A DNA stretch of 64,000 bases from Vulcanimicrobiota bacterium. GTDB lineage: Bacteria > Vulcanimicrobiota > Xenobia > Xenobiales > JADMJV01. The notes under the pieces are model-generated. The model saw only the letters and a list, made by a program, of their open reading frames with translations. It searched no databases and was not told where the DNA came from. Positions within the stretch are counted from its first letter, which is position 1, and every line of letters starts with the position of its first letter. Below are positions 45,833 to 53,486 of the stretch, piece after piece. The stretch is from positions 1 to 64,000 of the forward strand of contig JAFKGI010000015.1 of assembly GCA_017307785.1 (NCBI GenBank), given 5' to 3'. The translations under genes and the position numbers were made by a program.

Positions 45833-46581
45833 GAGTCCATCGCTTCGAGGGCTTCGGCCGAAAGTTCGAAGTTGGTATAGACGTTGGTCACGTCGTCGTG
45901 ATCCTCGAGAAGGTCCATAAATTTGAGCACCGCCGGCGCATCGGCCGCCGAGACTTCCACCGAAGTCTTGGCGATCATGGTCAACTCGCTGTTCTTGACC
46001 GGAACCTTGGCCGCTACCAGGGCGGTGCGCACTTCGTGAAGCATGGTCGGTTCGCAGGTAATGATGAAGTTCTCATCATCCATCTCCAGATCGTCGGCCC
46101 CCGCCTCGATGGCCTGCTCCATCAACGCGTCTTCGCTCAGTCCGGCGCTCGGTCCGGTGATCTGACCTTTGCGTTCGAAGAGCCAGCCTACCGAGCCACT
46201 CTCGCCGAAGTTGCCTTGATTCTTGGAAAAGATCAGGCGCACTTCGGCGGCCGTACGATTGCGGTTGTTGGTGGCCGCTTCCACGATGATGGCGATGTTG
46301 GCCGGACCGTAGCCCTCGTAGGCTACCTCGTCCAGCTCGGCCCCCTCGCCGCCTCCCCGCGCCTTTTCGATGGCGCGCTCAATGTTCTCGCGCGGCATAC
46401 TGGCCTCGCGGGCGCGCACGATAGCATCTTTGAGACGATAGTTGGCTTCCGGATCAGGGCCGCCGCCCTGGCGGCAAGCCATGAGAATGTCGCGTGAAAG
46501 CTTGGTGAAGATCTTACCCTTTTGGGCGTCCACCCGGCCTTTTTTGAGTCGAATATTTTTCCATTTTGAATGCCCAGCCAT
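45829..46581 (-). CDS. yebC: YebC/PmpR-family transcription/translation regulator
   Basis: A 250-residue protein of the YebC family: MAGHSKWKNIRLKKG start, KLSRDILMACRQGGGDP-like region, GPANIAIIVEAATNNRNRT and a C-terminal DVTNVYTNFEL. Members act as regulators, and some relieve ribosome stalling at polyproline. ATG 46581 gives the family start; a TTG five codons earlier (46596) has GAGG closer to it and remains possible. First of the yebC-ruvCAB operon. Confidence 0.94.
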   Translation of the reverse strand: MAGHSKWKNIRLKKGRVDAQKGKIFTKLSRDILMACRQGGGPDPEANYRLKDAIVRAREASMPRENIERAIEKARGGGEGAELDEVAYEGYGPANIAIIVEAATNNRNRTAAEVRLIFSKNQGNFGESGSVGWLFERKGQITGPSAGLSEDALMEQAIEAGADDLEMDDENFIITCEPTMLHEVRTALVAAKVPVKNSELTMIAKTSVEVSAADAPAVLKFMDLLEDHDDVTNVYTNFELSAEALEAMDS

Positions 46582-46620
46582 GGGGCGCTCGTTCAAGCAG
46601 CCTCGGCTGGAATCCTTGCT

Positions 46621-47922
46621 CTATGGGTAGAGGCGCGAGAGCATGCGCGGGAAGGGAATGGTCTCGCGCACGTGCTCGAGGCCGCAGAACCAGGCCACCG
46701 TTCTTTCCAGTCCCAGCCCGAAGCCGGAGTGAGGCACCGAGCCGTAACGGCGCAGGTCCACGTACCAGGCGTAGGCTTCCGCGGGCAGGTCGTGGTCCTT
46801 GATGCGCTGCTCCAGCAAAGCCAGGTCGTCGAGACGCTGACCGCCGCCGATGACTTCGCCGTAGCCCTCGGGGGCCAACAGGTCGGCTCCCAGCACCACT
46901 TCAGGTCGTTCCGGGTCGGGTTTCATGTAGAAGGCTTTGATGGCCGTCGGGAAGCGATGCACGAACACGGGCCGGTCGAAAGACTCGGCGATAATCGTCT
47001 CGTCGCCGCCGCCGAAGTCGCCGCCCCAGGCGAACTCGACGCCTTTTTCGTTGAGCAACTTGACGGCGTCGTCATAGGACAGGCGCACAAAGGGCGCCTT
47101 GATGTTCTCCAACTTGGTGGTGTCGCGCTCGAGCACTTTCAGCTCGCGGCCCCGGCGCTCCAGGACGCGCTGGGCCACGTATTCCAGCATCTGCTCCTGG
47201 ATTTTCATGTTCTCTTCGAAGTCGCAGAAGGCCATTTCCGGCTCCACCATCCAGAACTCCATCAAGTGACGGCGCGTTTTGGACTTTTCGGCGCGGAAAG
47301 TGGGACCGAAGGTGTAGACCTTGCCAAAGGCCATGGCGGTGGCCTCGTTATAAAGCTGTCCGGACTGAGCCAGATAGGCTTTGGACTCGAAGTAGTCGGT
47401 CTCGAACAAGGTGGTGGTGCCTTCGCAAGCGCTGGGCGTCAGGATGGGCGTGTCCACGCGCAGGAAGTCGTGATCGTCCAGCCAGTCGATGATGCCTTTC
47501 ATGATCTCGGCGCGAATCTTGAGGATGGCATGCTGGCGATTGGAGCGCAGCCAGAGATGACGGTGGTCCATCAAAAAGTCGGTGCCGTGTTCCTTGGGCG
47601 TGATCGGATAGCCCTCGGCGTTGTGCAACACCTCGATGTCGGTGAGGTGCAGCTCGTATCCGCCGGGAGCGCGCTCATCGGGGTTGACTTTGCCCCAGGC
47701 GCGCAGGGACGATTCCTGGCCGACGCTCTTGGACTTGGCGAAGATCTCCTCGCCCACATCGGCCTTGGCCATGACGCCCTGGATGTTGCCCGAGCCGTCG
47801 CGCAGCTGCAAGAAGCTGATCTTGCCGGAGGAACGGATGCGCCCCAGCCAGCCGCGAATCTCCACGATTTCGCCGGCGTGCTCTCCGACTTTGTCGATGC
47901 GTACCCAGGGTGCGTTACTCAT
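46621..47922 (-). CDS. asnS: Asparaginyl-tRNA synthetase
   Basis: A 433-residue class IIb synthetase. N-terminal OB anticodon-binding domain ([24 protein letters not shown]), then motif 2 ([25 protein letters not shown]) and motif 3 ([17 protein letters not shown]). The motif SEYxLxQS-like [12 protein letters not shown] is also seen. It charges tRNA-Asn directly, so the GatCA proteins in this window probably serve Glu-tRNA-Gln. It lies 39 bases before yebC. Confidence 0.96.
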   Translation of the reverse strand: MSNAPWVRIDKVGEHAGEIVEIRGWLGRIRSSGKISFLQLRDGSGNIQGVMAKADVGEEIFAKSKSVGQESSLRAWGKVNPDERAPGGYELHLTDIEVLHNAEGYPITPKEHGTDFLMDHRHLWLRSNRQHAILKIRAEIMKGIIDWLDDHDFLRVDTPILTPSACEGTTTLFETDYFESKAYLAQSGQLYNEATAMAFGKVYTFGPTFRAEKSKTRRHLMEFWMVEPEMAFCDFEENMKIQEQMLEYVAQRVLERRGRELKVLERDTTKLENIKAPFVRLSYDDAVKLLNEKGVEFAWGGDFGGGDETIIAESFDRPVFVHRFPTAIKAFYMKPDPERPEVVLGADLLAPEGYGEVIGGGQRLDDLALLEQRIKDHDLPAEAYAWYVDLRRYGSVPHSGFGLGLERTVAWFCGLEHVRETIPFPRMLSRLYP

Positions 47923-48026
47923 GCTTTCAAAAACCGTCCTCGAGAATGTCCCCCTGGCTTTGCGGGCTGGCCGCGACGCTCCTTTCTTTTCACAGCGATT
48001 TCAGTCCGACCGCCTATGCTCCGATC

Positions 48027-48716
48027 ATGCACATCCAGCCGCGCTTACCCGACCGCATCGCCGCCCGGGCCGTCCAGCAGATGCAGTTGCCGCCCGAGCA
48101 ACACCAGCTGCTGACTGAGAATCTGGCCTGCTACGTGAGCAACTACAAGCCTGGCTTTCAAGAGGAACTCGACGGAATGCAGGGGCCGGAATTGCTGCAA
48201 CGCATGCAGACCGGCTGGGCTCAGGGAGAGCACCGCTGGGTGGACAAGATTCGGCGCGATCTGAGCAAGCCTTACAGCGACAGCCAGGTGCAACAGCGCT
48301 TTGAAGAACTGCAGGGCCGATTCTCCAGCGAGAGCCAGCGCCTGGTGGCCGAAAACCAGGGAGCCTTCCCCGCCAAAGTCTACGTCACCGGTAGCCTGGT
48401 CAAAGGACGCTTTGGAGCCCATTCCGATCTGGACGCGATTGGCGTATCCAAGAACGGATACCGCCCCAGCGAACATGGGGCCGTCTCCTGGCAGTTGACC
48501 GACGACAAGGGCGAAGACTTCATGCTCAAGTCTTTTATGGAGGCTCGCCAGGTGGAGCCCGGCCAATCTCTCCTGGAGATCTACTCGCAGGGCCTGAGCA
48601 ACAAGGGCCTGCAGCTGCTACCAAACTGGGAGATTCGTCGGTTCGATTACCCACAACGTCAGCCGGAACCGCAACCCCAAACGGGGATGATGTGGAGTTT
48701 CGCGGACCTTCCTTAG
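48027..48716 (+). CDS. Stand-alone minimal nucleotidyltransferase
   Basis: A 229-residue protein with about 110 helical, Gln-rich residues, then the Pol-beta-type site Gly122-Ser123 and SDLDAIGVSKNGYRP (Asp134, Asp136). The C-terminal tail is Pro/Gln-rich. This is the third nucleotidyltransferase of this type in the window, but it is not closely similar to the pair at 16842-18430. No HEPN/MNT partner adjoins it. ATG 48027 is the first start outside the divergent asnS; the frame is open upstream to 47910. Confidence 0.65.
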   Translation: MHIQPRLPDRIAARAVQQMQLPPEQHQLLTENLACYVSNYKPGFQEELDGMQGPELLQRMQTGWAQGEHRWVDKIRRDLSKPYSDSQVQQRFEELQGRFSSESQRLVAENQGAFPAKVYVTGSLVKGRFGAHSDLDAIGVSKNGYRPSEHGAVSWQLTDDKGEDFMLKSFMEARQVEPGQSLLEIYSQGLSNKGLQLLPNWEIRRFDYPQRQPEPQPQTGMMWSFADLP

Positions 48717-48769
48717 CCTGCTTGAAGCAAATTCACGACCGATTTAGTCTTTTTCAAGCTCTGAGGTCG

Positions 48770-48790
48770 TTGCAAAAACCACCTTTGCAA
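48770..48790. repeat. 7-bp inverted repeat upstream of rplS
   Basis: TTGCAAA (48770-48776) and TTTGCAA (48784-48790) flank AACCACC. It precedes the rplS promoter by about 50 bases and could be an operator or the end hairpin of the nucleotidyltransferase transcript. There is no T-run. Confidence 0.35.
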
Positions 48791-48842
48791 GCACACCATG
48801 AGCCACAGCCTCGACCCCTACAAGAGAATTTGGAACAAACGC

Positions 48843-48871
48843 TTGTCAGCCTTGGAACATGGTGTTATTAT
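48843..48871 (+). promoter_or_regulatory. Sigma-70-type promoter of rplS
   Basis: TTGTCA, a 17-base spacer and TATTAT, the best plus-strand promoter match I see in the window. Transcription would begin near 48878, leaving a leader of about 27 bases with AAAGGA at 48889-48894 before ATG 48905. Confidence 0.8.
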
Positions 48872-48904
48872 CTCGACTTCCTATAGGGAAAGGACGTCAC
48901 TGAC

Positions 48905-49264
48905 ATGCAAATCATTCAAACTCTTGAAGCCGAGCAGATGAAGAAAGAACTCCCCGAGTTCGGACCTGGCGACACCGTTCGCGCCTGGCTCAAGGTCGTT
49001 GAAGGTGGCAAAGAACGTCTTCAGGCTTTTGAAGGGGTTTGCATCACCCGCAATCGCCGTGGCGGCCTGCGCGAGACCATCACTCTGCGCAAGATCTCCC
49101 ACGGTGTTGGCGTCGAACGCACGGTACTGATTCACAGCCCCCGCGTAGACAAGCTGGAAGTGGTTCGCCGCGGTATCGTCCGTCGCGCCCGCCTCTTCTA
49201 TCTGCGTGACAAAGTCGGTAAGGATGCTCGCGTTAAAGAGCGTCGTCACCAGGCAAAATCCTGA
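48905..49264 (+). CDS. rplS: 50S ribosomal protein L19
   Basis: A 119-residue L19 located at the 30S-50S interface. Motifs are [39 protein letters not shown] and the basic end [22 protein letters not shown]. It has its own promoter at 48843 and a strong terminator at 49282. In many bacteria rplS follows trmD; here it stands before rbgA and rnhB. Confidence 0.97.
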   Translation: MQIIQTLEAEQMKKELPEFGPGDTVRAWLKVVEGGKERLQAFEGVCITRNRRGGLRETITLRKISHGVGVERTVLIHSPRVDKLEVVRRGIVRRARLFYLRDKVGKDARVKERRHQAKS

Positions 49265-49281
49265 GGCTTTCAAGCCCCGAG

Positions 49282-49320
49282 AAAAGGCTCGTCCCAGCAG
49301 GGGCGGGCCTTTTTCTTCTT
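49282..49320 (+). terminator. Intrinsic terminator after rplS
   Basis: A 14-bp stem with an AGCA loop and two G-T pairs (AAAAGGCTCGTCCC against GGGGCGGGCCTTTT), then TCTTCTTT. It lies between rplS and rbgA, so only read-through or a nearby promoter would express rbgA-rnhB. Confidence 0.88.
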
Positions 49321-49333
49321 TAAGGAACAAACT

Positions 49334-50200
49334 ATGGACTCCCTGAAAGAACCACCCAAGGCCGCCTTTTCCTGGTTTCCGGGCCACATGAAGAGCGCCT
49401 GGCGCATGCTGGAGGAGCAACTCAAAGAGATCGACGTGGTACTCTTCCTGCTCGACGCTCGCATTCCGCGGAGCTGCCAGCACCCCCAACTGCTCGACAG
49501 CCTGCGCAAGCGTCCCGTCGAGCAGATTTGGGTCTTAAACAAGGTCGATCTGGCCAATCCTCAGCAGACTCGTGAATGGGCCGCCGAGCTCCGCAAGTTG
49601 CACCACGTGGTCGAGATGCAGTCCAAGTCCGGATCGGGCCTGGGAGCCCTCAAGCAACCCCTCAGCGCCATCAAGGACCGTCTGGCCGAGAAGCGCAGCG
49701 GGCGCTCGCTACTGGAGCGCCCTCTACGCCTGATGGTGGTAGGGCTGCCCAATGTGGGCAAGTCCTCCATGCTCAATCGCCTGGTCGGCCGCGCTTCGGC
49801 CAAGACCGGCAAGAAGCCCGGCCTGACTCGAGGCAAGTCCAACTGGGTGGCAGGACCGGACGGCATTCTGGTGCGCGACACGCCGGGGATCCTCTACCCA
49901 CGCATCGAGACCTGGCCGCAACTCTCCCACCTGACCGCCTGCGGCAACGTCAAGGCCGACGTTATCCCTCGCTTTGAAGTGGCCACGATTCTACTGCGTC
50001 GCCTCCAAGAACTGGGCCTACAGGACCGCCTGCCCGCGCCCTGCCTGAGCCTGGAAGAACTCGGGCGCAAGCTGGGCTTTCTACTGAAAGGCGGAATTGT
50101 GGACGAAGAGCGGGCCGCCGGCTGGTTGTTCAACCAGTGCTTCGACGGCAAGTTGGGCACGATTACCTGGGAGCCACTGCATGAACCCGAGCAGACTTAG
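49334..50200 (+). CDS. rbgA: Ribosome biogenesis GTPase YlqF/RbgA
   Basis: A 288-residue circularly permuted GTPase: G4 NKVDLAN precedes G1 GLPNVGKSSML, then G2 and G3 DTPGILYP. The N-terminal PGHM motif is family-specific. It acts in late 50S subunit assembly. ATG 49334 is the start; it overlaps rnhB by 20 bases, a common pairing. Confidence 0.95.
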   Translation: MDSLKEPPKAAFSWFPGHMKSAWRMLEEQLKEIDVVLFLLDARIPRSCQHPQLLDSLRKRPVEQIWVLNKVDLANPQQTREWAAELRKLHHVVEMQSKSGSGLGALKQPLSAIKDRLAEKRSGRSLLERPLRLMVVGLPNVGKSSMLNRLVGRASAKTGKKPGLTRGKSNWVAGPDGILVRDTPGILYPRIETWPQLSHLTACGNVKADVIPRFEVATILLRRLQELGLQDRLPAPCLSLEELGRKLGFLLKGGIVDEERAAGWLFNQCFDGKLGTITWEPLHEPEQT

Positions 50201-50894
50201 TCGTTTACAAGCTTATTCGCGCCAACAGGTCGAGGAAGACGCCTGGTGGGCCAAGGAGCGCACCCGCCTGGACAACCTGTGGCAGCACGAACACAGCGGC
50301 TTTCCCGGTTGGGTGGTGGGCACCGACGAGGTCGGTCGCGGCCCGATGGCGGGCCCCCTGGTGGCGGCCGCCGCCACCGCCCAAGGCCCGGTCTTCATCC
50401 CCGGGCTCAACGACTCCAAGAAATTGAGCGCCGATGAACGCGAGGTACTGGTCGAACTGATTCTCGCCAGCGATATCAAAGTCGAGGTCGAGATCGTCTC
50501 AGTGGACGTCATCAGCGAGGGAAATCTACATCATCTGTCGCTGGGAGCCATGCAGGCCGCCCTCAAACGACTCAAGGTAAAGCCCAAACTGGTGCTAGTG
50601 GACGGCAAATACCCCCTGCCCGACAAGAAGCTCAAGCAGCGCGCCATCATCGGCGGCGATCGCAACAGCGCCTTGATCGCGGCCGCCTCGATCGTGGCCA
50701 AAGTGACCCGCGACCGCATCATGAAAGACCTGTCCACTCAGTTCCCCGGCTACGGCTGGGATCAGAACGTGGGCTACTGCACCGGCGACCATCAGGAAGC
50801 CCTGCGCCGCCTGGGCGCCACCCCCCACCATCGTCGCAATTACCGACCGGTCAAGGAACAACTCTCTTCCCAGCTGTCCCTGAGCTTCGATTAA
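50181..50894 (+). CDS. rnhB: Ribonuclease HII
   Basis: A 237-residue RNase H with GTDEVGRGPMAGP (Asp-Glu of the active site), VLVDGKYPLP (Asp) and SIVAKVTRDRIM (Asp). It removes ribonucleotides from DNA. An N-terminal segment of about 40 residues precedes the core, as in Bacillus RnhB. ATG 50181 lies inside the end of rbgA; the longer open frame from 50097 would overlap more. The stop interlocks with the convergent helix-turn-helix gene (TTAA). Confidence 0.95.
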   Translation: MNPSRLSRLQAYSRQQVEEDAWWAKERTRLDNLWQHEHSGFPGWVVGTDEVGRGPMAGPLVAAAATAQGPVFIPGLNDSKKLSADEREVLVELILASDIKVEVEIVSVDVISEGNLHHLSLGAMQAALKRLKVKPKLVLVDGKYPLPDKKLKQRAIIGGDRNSALIAAASIVAKVTRDRIMKDLSTQFPGYGWDQNVGYCTGDHQEALRRLGATPHHRRNYRPVKEQLSSQLSLSFD

Positions 50895-51625
50895 CCTACT
50901 TCCATTTCTTCGGTGACGTGACGGCGGCGCATCTGGCTCCAGTCCGCACGCTCGGAACTGGGCATAAAGTCGCCCATCGAGTCCCAGCGCAGAAAGAGCT
51001 CCAGCACCGAATAATCACGCCAGTCCAGACCTAAACGCTGAGCCAGGCTGCGACGGAAGCAGTCCGACTCGGTCTCCAGACCGTGCAGTCGCCTGGTCAG
51101 ACGCTCACTCTCGCTGTAGGCCCCGCCCAAAGCCCGCAGGGCCGTGCGCGTCTCTTCCCAGGCTTGCTGCTCGCTCTGGCGCAGCTGAGTCACTTCTAAC
51201 TGGAGGCGGGCGCGTTGGCGCTCGCTGCCCTCCAGGTCCTGCCGCAGCGCGGTCAGGTCGGCGTGCTTCCGCAACTCCTCCAGCTCTTGCTCGGCCTTCT
51301 CTTTGGCCTGCCAGGCCTCTTCCAAAGCCTCCTGAGCCTCGCGCAGCAACCCTTGATCTACACCTTGATCAGGGGGTTGATCCGCTTGCTTCGGCCGAAT
51401 CGTGGGAACCAGATCAGGCTTCTCCATCAACTGCTCAACCGGCACATAGGGACCGTGAGCACGGTCCTCTACCGTCAAGCCATCAGGCTCAATCATCCAT
51501 TGCTCACCGAAGGGGCCTAGCGTCAACTGACTGCGCACCCTTCCACTGCGAATCCAACGTCGTATGGTCGCCGTAGACACTTTGAAATGCTCGGCTGCTT
51601 CGGTCACACTCAACATCTTGCTCAT
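50891..51625 (-). CDS. Helix-turn-helix DNA-binding protein with coiled coil
   Basis: A 244-residue protein. Residues 1-55 are a MerR-like/excisionase-type winged helix (LSVTEAAEHFKVSTATIRRWIRSGRV). A Pro/Gln-rich linker (DQPPDQGVDQG, encoded by repeated TTGATC) leads to a long coiled coil (about 95-185) and a C-terminal domain. It is probably a dimeric DNA-binding regulator. Its ATG is in an ATGA overlap with a nine-codon leader ORF that has the only good ribosome binding site, so translation is likely coupled. The upstream region has repeated GATCAGGGG sites. Confidence 0.8.
   Translation of the reverse strand: MSKMLSVTEAAEHFKVSTATIRRWIRSGRVRSQLTLGPFGEQWMIEPDGLTVEDRAHGPYVPVEQLMEKPDLVPTIRPKQADQPPDQGVDQGLLREAQEALEEAWQAKEKAEQELEELRKHADLTALRQDLEGSERQRARLQLEVTQLRQSEQQAWEETRTALRALGGAYSESERLTRRLHGLETESDCFRRSLAQRLGLDWRDYSVLELFLRWDSMGDFMPSSERADWSQMRRRHVTEEMEVG
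51364..51375 (+). repeat. Third copy of the CTTGATCAGGGG element, inside the HTH gene
   Basis: CTTGATCAGGGG at 51364-51375 is identical to the 12 bases at 51732-51743 in the upstream region. It lies in the linker coding part of the helix-turn-helix gene, where two further TTGATC copies occur. It may be coincidental coding repetition or an internal operator. Confidence 0.35.
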
Positions 51626-51651
51626 GCTGAAGAATATTCAACAGAACCCAT
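51622..51651 (-). CDS. Nine-codon leader ORF of the HTH gene
   Basis: Minus-strand ATG 51651 opens a reading frame for MGSVEYSSA and a TGA whose last bases overlap the ATG of the helix-turn-helix gene (ATGA). GGAGG lies 6 bases before this ATG, while the helix-turn-helix ATG has no ribosome binding site of its own and an in-frame stop just upstream. It fits a leader peptide that couples translation or acts as an attenuator. It is too short for similarity evidence. Confidence 0.45.
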   Translation of the reverse strand: MGSVEYSSA

Positions 51652-51713
51652 GATCATCCTCCAGCAGCACACCGATCAACACTGCACACCAACCCTGTAT
51701 TTAGCAATACGCA

Positions 51714-51767
51714 CACCCCTAAACACATCTACTTGATCAGGGGTGAGCAAAATGTCGATCAGGGGTG
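51714..51767. promoter_or_regulatory. Cluster of AGGGGTG sites between divergent genes (candidate operator)
   Basis: GATCAGGGGTG occurs twice in direct orientation, at 51735-51745 and 51757-51767, with a 22-bp period (about two helical turns). An inverted half-site CACCCCT is at 51714-51720. The cluster sits between the helix-turn-helix gene (minus) and the zinc-ribbon gene (plus), the expected place for autoregulation. Binding is not shown. Confidence 0.5.
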
Positions 51768-51825
51768 CTGGGAGGGGCGCGTTTTCTGTTGTGGAAGCCT
51801 GTCTCATCAGTCCATGGGAGGCCGT

Positions 51826-52266
51826 ATGCCAGTTTGTGAAAATTGCCAGGGGCAGGTATTGCCTGACGCTACCTTTTGTGAGGCATGCGGTCATAAGCTT
51901 GGCACGCCGGCCGCCAAAAAGCCGGAACCGGGTGAAGCCAAATCCGGCTCGCTGCGTGGAGAATTAGCCTTTCTGTCGGGCTCCATCGACCAGGCCAAGG
52001 TCCGCATCGACCAGTGGAAGCAAAAGGGCGACCAGAGCAAGCGGGCCGCTGAACGCGAGGCCGAGCAAAAGCGCGTGGAAAAAGAAGAAGCCGCCAAGCA
52101 GCGCAAGAAACGCAGCCCCTTCCGCGCCGTGATTCAATTCTTGACCGGTCTGGCCGCGTTGGCAGCCTTCGTCTACCTGCTGATCAAGCTCCCTCGCAAT
52201 ACGTCACCCACCCTGATCATGCAGTTGTGGAACTCCATTCAGGAAGAGTTCGGTCTCGACCACTAA
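51826..52266 (+). CDS. Zinc-ribbon protein with coiled coil and C-terminal membrane anchor
   Basis: A 146-residue protein: N-terminal zinc ribbon (CENC and CEAC, 12 residues between), an Ala/Pro linker, a highly charged coiled coil (KRAAEREAEQKRVEKEEAAKQ), then one transmembrane helix (FLTGLAALAAFVYLLIKL) near the C terminus. It is a tail-anchored zinc-ribbon type (DZANK-like). GGGAGG precedes ATG 51826. Function is unknown; it is divergent from the helix-turn-helix gene and shares its candidate operator. Confidence 0.7.
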   Translation: MPVCENCQGQVLPDATFCEACGHKLGTPAAKKPEPGEAKSGSLRGELAFLSGSIDQAKVRIDQWKQKGDQSKRAAEREAEQKRVEKEEAAKQRKKRSPFRAVIQFLTGLAALAAFVYLLIKLPRNTSPTLIMQLWNSIQEEFGLDH

Positions 52267-52288
52267 ACCCGCAAGCTGTGATGAAAAG

Positions 52289-52316
52289 AAAAAGGCCCGG
52301 TTTCCCGGGCCTTTTT
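52289..52316. terminator. Bidirectional terminator between convergent genes
   Basis: A 12-bp stem (AAAAAGGCCCGG, loop TTTC, CCGGGCCTTTTT) with A- and T-runs on both sides serves the zinc-ribbon gene and the convergent gene at 52333-53397. Confidence 0.88.
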
Positions 52317-52332
52317 TCTTAGCTCGATGGAA

Positions 52333-53397
52333 CTACCACTGACTCTCCAGCCACTGGACCATCACCTGGTTGGCCTTGTCCTGCTCGCTGCAGCGCACTT
52401 CCTTTGGCTTGAGCTCGGGTTGAGGGTTGGGGCCTTTGATTTGGAAGGCGTCTTCCTCGGGCCTGGTCAGTTGTTGCACGCCATACTGGCAGAAGAAGTC
52501 TCCCGCGCGCATCTTCTCCATCCACAGCGGCAGGGCGTCTTTGCCCAGGGCCATCATTTTCTCGTAGCCCTCCCCTTTCAGATAGTCAGCGGGATTGGAG
52601 GACATGGCCATCTTGGGAGAACTGCGCTCCGCCTGCCACTCCCCATAAGCCTCCTGAAACGAACGGGCCACTTTGGGGTTGACGGTCAGCACGCGCATGG
52701 CCAGCTTGGTGTCGATGCGCTGCTGCGCTTCTAAGGGAATTTCACGCACAATCTTTGTCCCCTCACCGGTCTTCAACCAGTAACCGGCGATCTTGCCATA
52801 CACGTCCGACTCCAACTCGTCGCGGCCGTGAGTGATCTGAGCGGCCTGACCGCATTTCGATTCCCAACGTTCGCCGTGACTCGGTCCCGAAACGGAGCCG
52901 TGAGTGGGGCCGTTGGGGTCTTCCCAATAGGCCACCAACTCTTTGTCTTTGCCGATGGCCCCGGCTTCTTCGGACGACACCGGGGTGAAACCGCGGTCGG
53001 TATAATACTGCACAAAGGCTTCCTTGGGGTCGCCTCCGTACATGGAGGGCGGCCAGTCCCAGCTTTTGGTGTTCCCCGTGGTCCAGGAAATGCAGTTGTA
53101 TTGGGGAGTGGCCTCATGGGTCACCTGAGACGTCTCGACGTCCAGGGCGGGAAACCAGGATTTGAAGTCATTCTTCTCGGCCTCGGTCATGGGCCGGGGA
53201 TAGCCATTGTCCTGAGGAGGCTGTTGCTGCACCTTGGTGACGCCGCTCTGACCCTGCGAAGGCGAGAACCCGTCGGTCGGGTTGGCCGGTGCTGGCGCGG
53301 GCGCCTGAGGCCGCGCAGGGGCATTCAGCAGCGGGAACTGAGGGGAGCGAATCGGATCGATCACGGGACTACCTCCAAAGGACGTATAGGTCCTCAC
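52333..53397 (-). CDS. Unknown protein with Cys/His motif and low-complexity N terminus
   Basis: A 354-residue protein. Residues 1-70 are Pro/Ala/Gln-rich and disordered (FGGSPVIDPIRSPQF, PTDGFSPSQ). A domain follows with YNCISWTTGN and, about 70 residues later, PTHGSVSGPSHGERWESKCG, arranged like a Cys-His hydrolase or DUF7689-type fold. The last third is helical. No signal peptide or membrane segment is seen. GTG 53397 has no clear ribosome binding site. The catalytic pair is inferred from order only. Confidence 0.65.
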   Translation of the reverse strand: MRTYTSFGGSPVIDPIRSPQFPLLNAPARPQAPAPAPANPTDGFSPSQGQSGVTKVQQQPPQDNGYPRPMTEAEKNDFKSWFPALDVETSQVTHEATPQYNCISWTTGNTKSWDWPPSMYGGDPKEAFVQYYTDRGFTPVSSEEAGAIGKDKELVAYWEDPNGPTHGSVSGPSHGERWESKCGQAAQITHGRDELESDVYGKIAGYWLKTGEGTKIVREIPLEAQQRIDTKLAMRVLTVNPKVARSFQEAYGEWQAERSSPKMAMSSNPADYLKGEGYEKMMALGKDALPLWMEKMRAGDFFCQYGVQQLTRPEEDAFQIKGPNPQPELKPKEVRCSEQDKANQVMVQWLESQW

Positions 53398-53425
53398 TCT
53401 ATGCCGGCTGTCTGAAAGAATGCTG

Positions 53426-53459
53426 AAAAAAAAGAGGCCCGGCTGTTGGGCCGGGCCTC
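53426..53459 (-). terminator. Intrinsic terminator after the subtilase gene
   Basis: GAGGCCCGGC/GCCGGGCCTC 10-bp stem with a 6-base loop (53434-53459) is followed on the minus strand by TTTTTTTT (53426-53433). It ends the sugar transferase-DegT-CapD-subtilase transcript. Confidence 0.85.
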
Positions 53460-53486
53460 CTTAAGGGTCGAAACGAATCGACCGGT

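Noticed and set aside
46570..48114. 514-residue plus-strand open frame opposite asnS
   Set aside because: AsnRS on the minus strand has all class II motifs; the plus frame has none.
51346..51382. Tandem TTGATC copies as a possible repeat array
   Set aside because: They encode the Asp-Gln-rich linker of the HTH protein and lack a constant spacer, so they are not a CRISPR or VNTR. Only the 12-mer match to the upstream region is kept.
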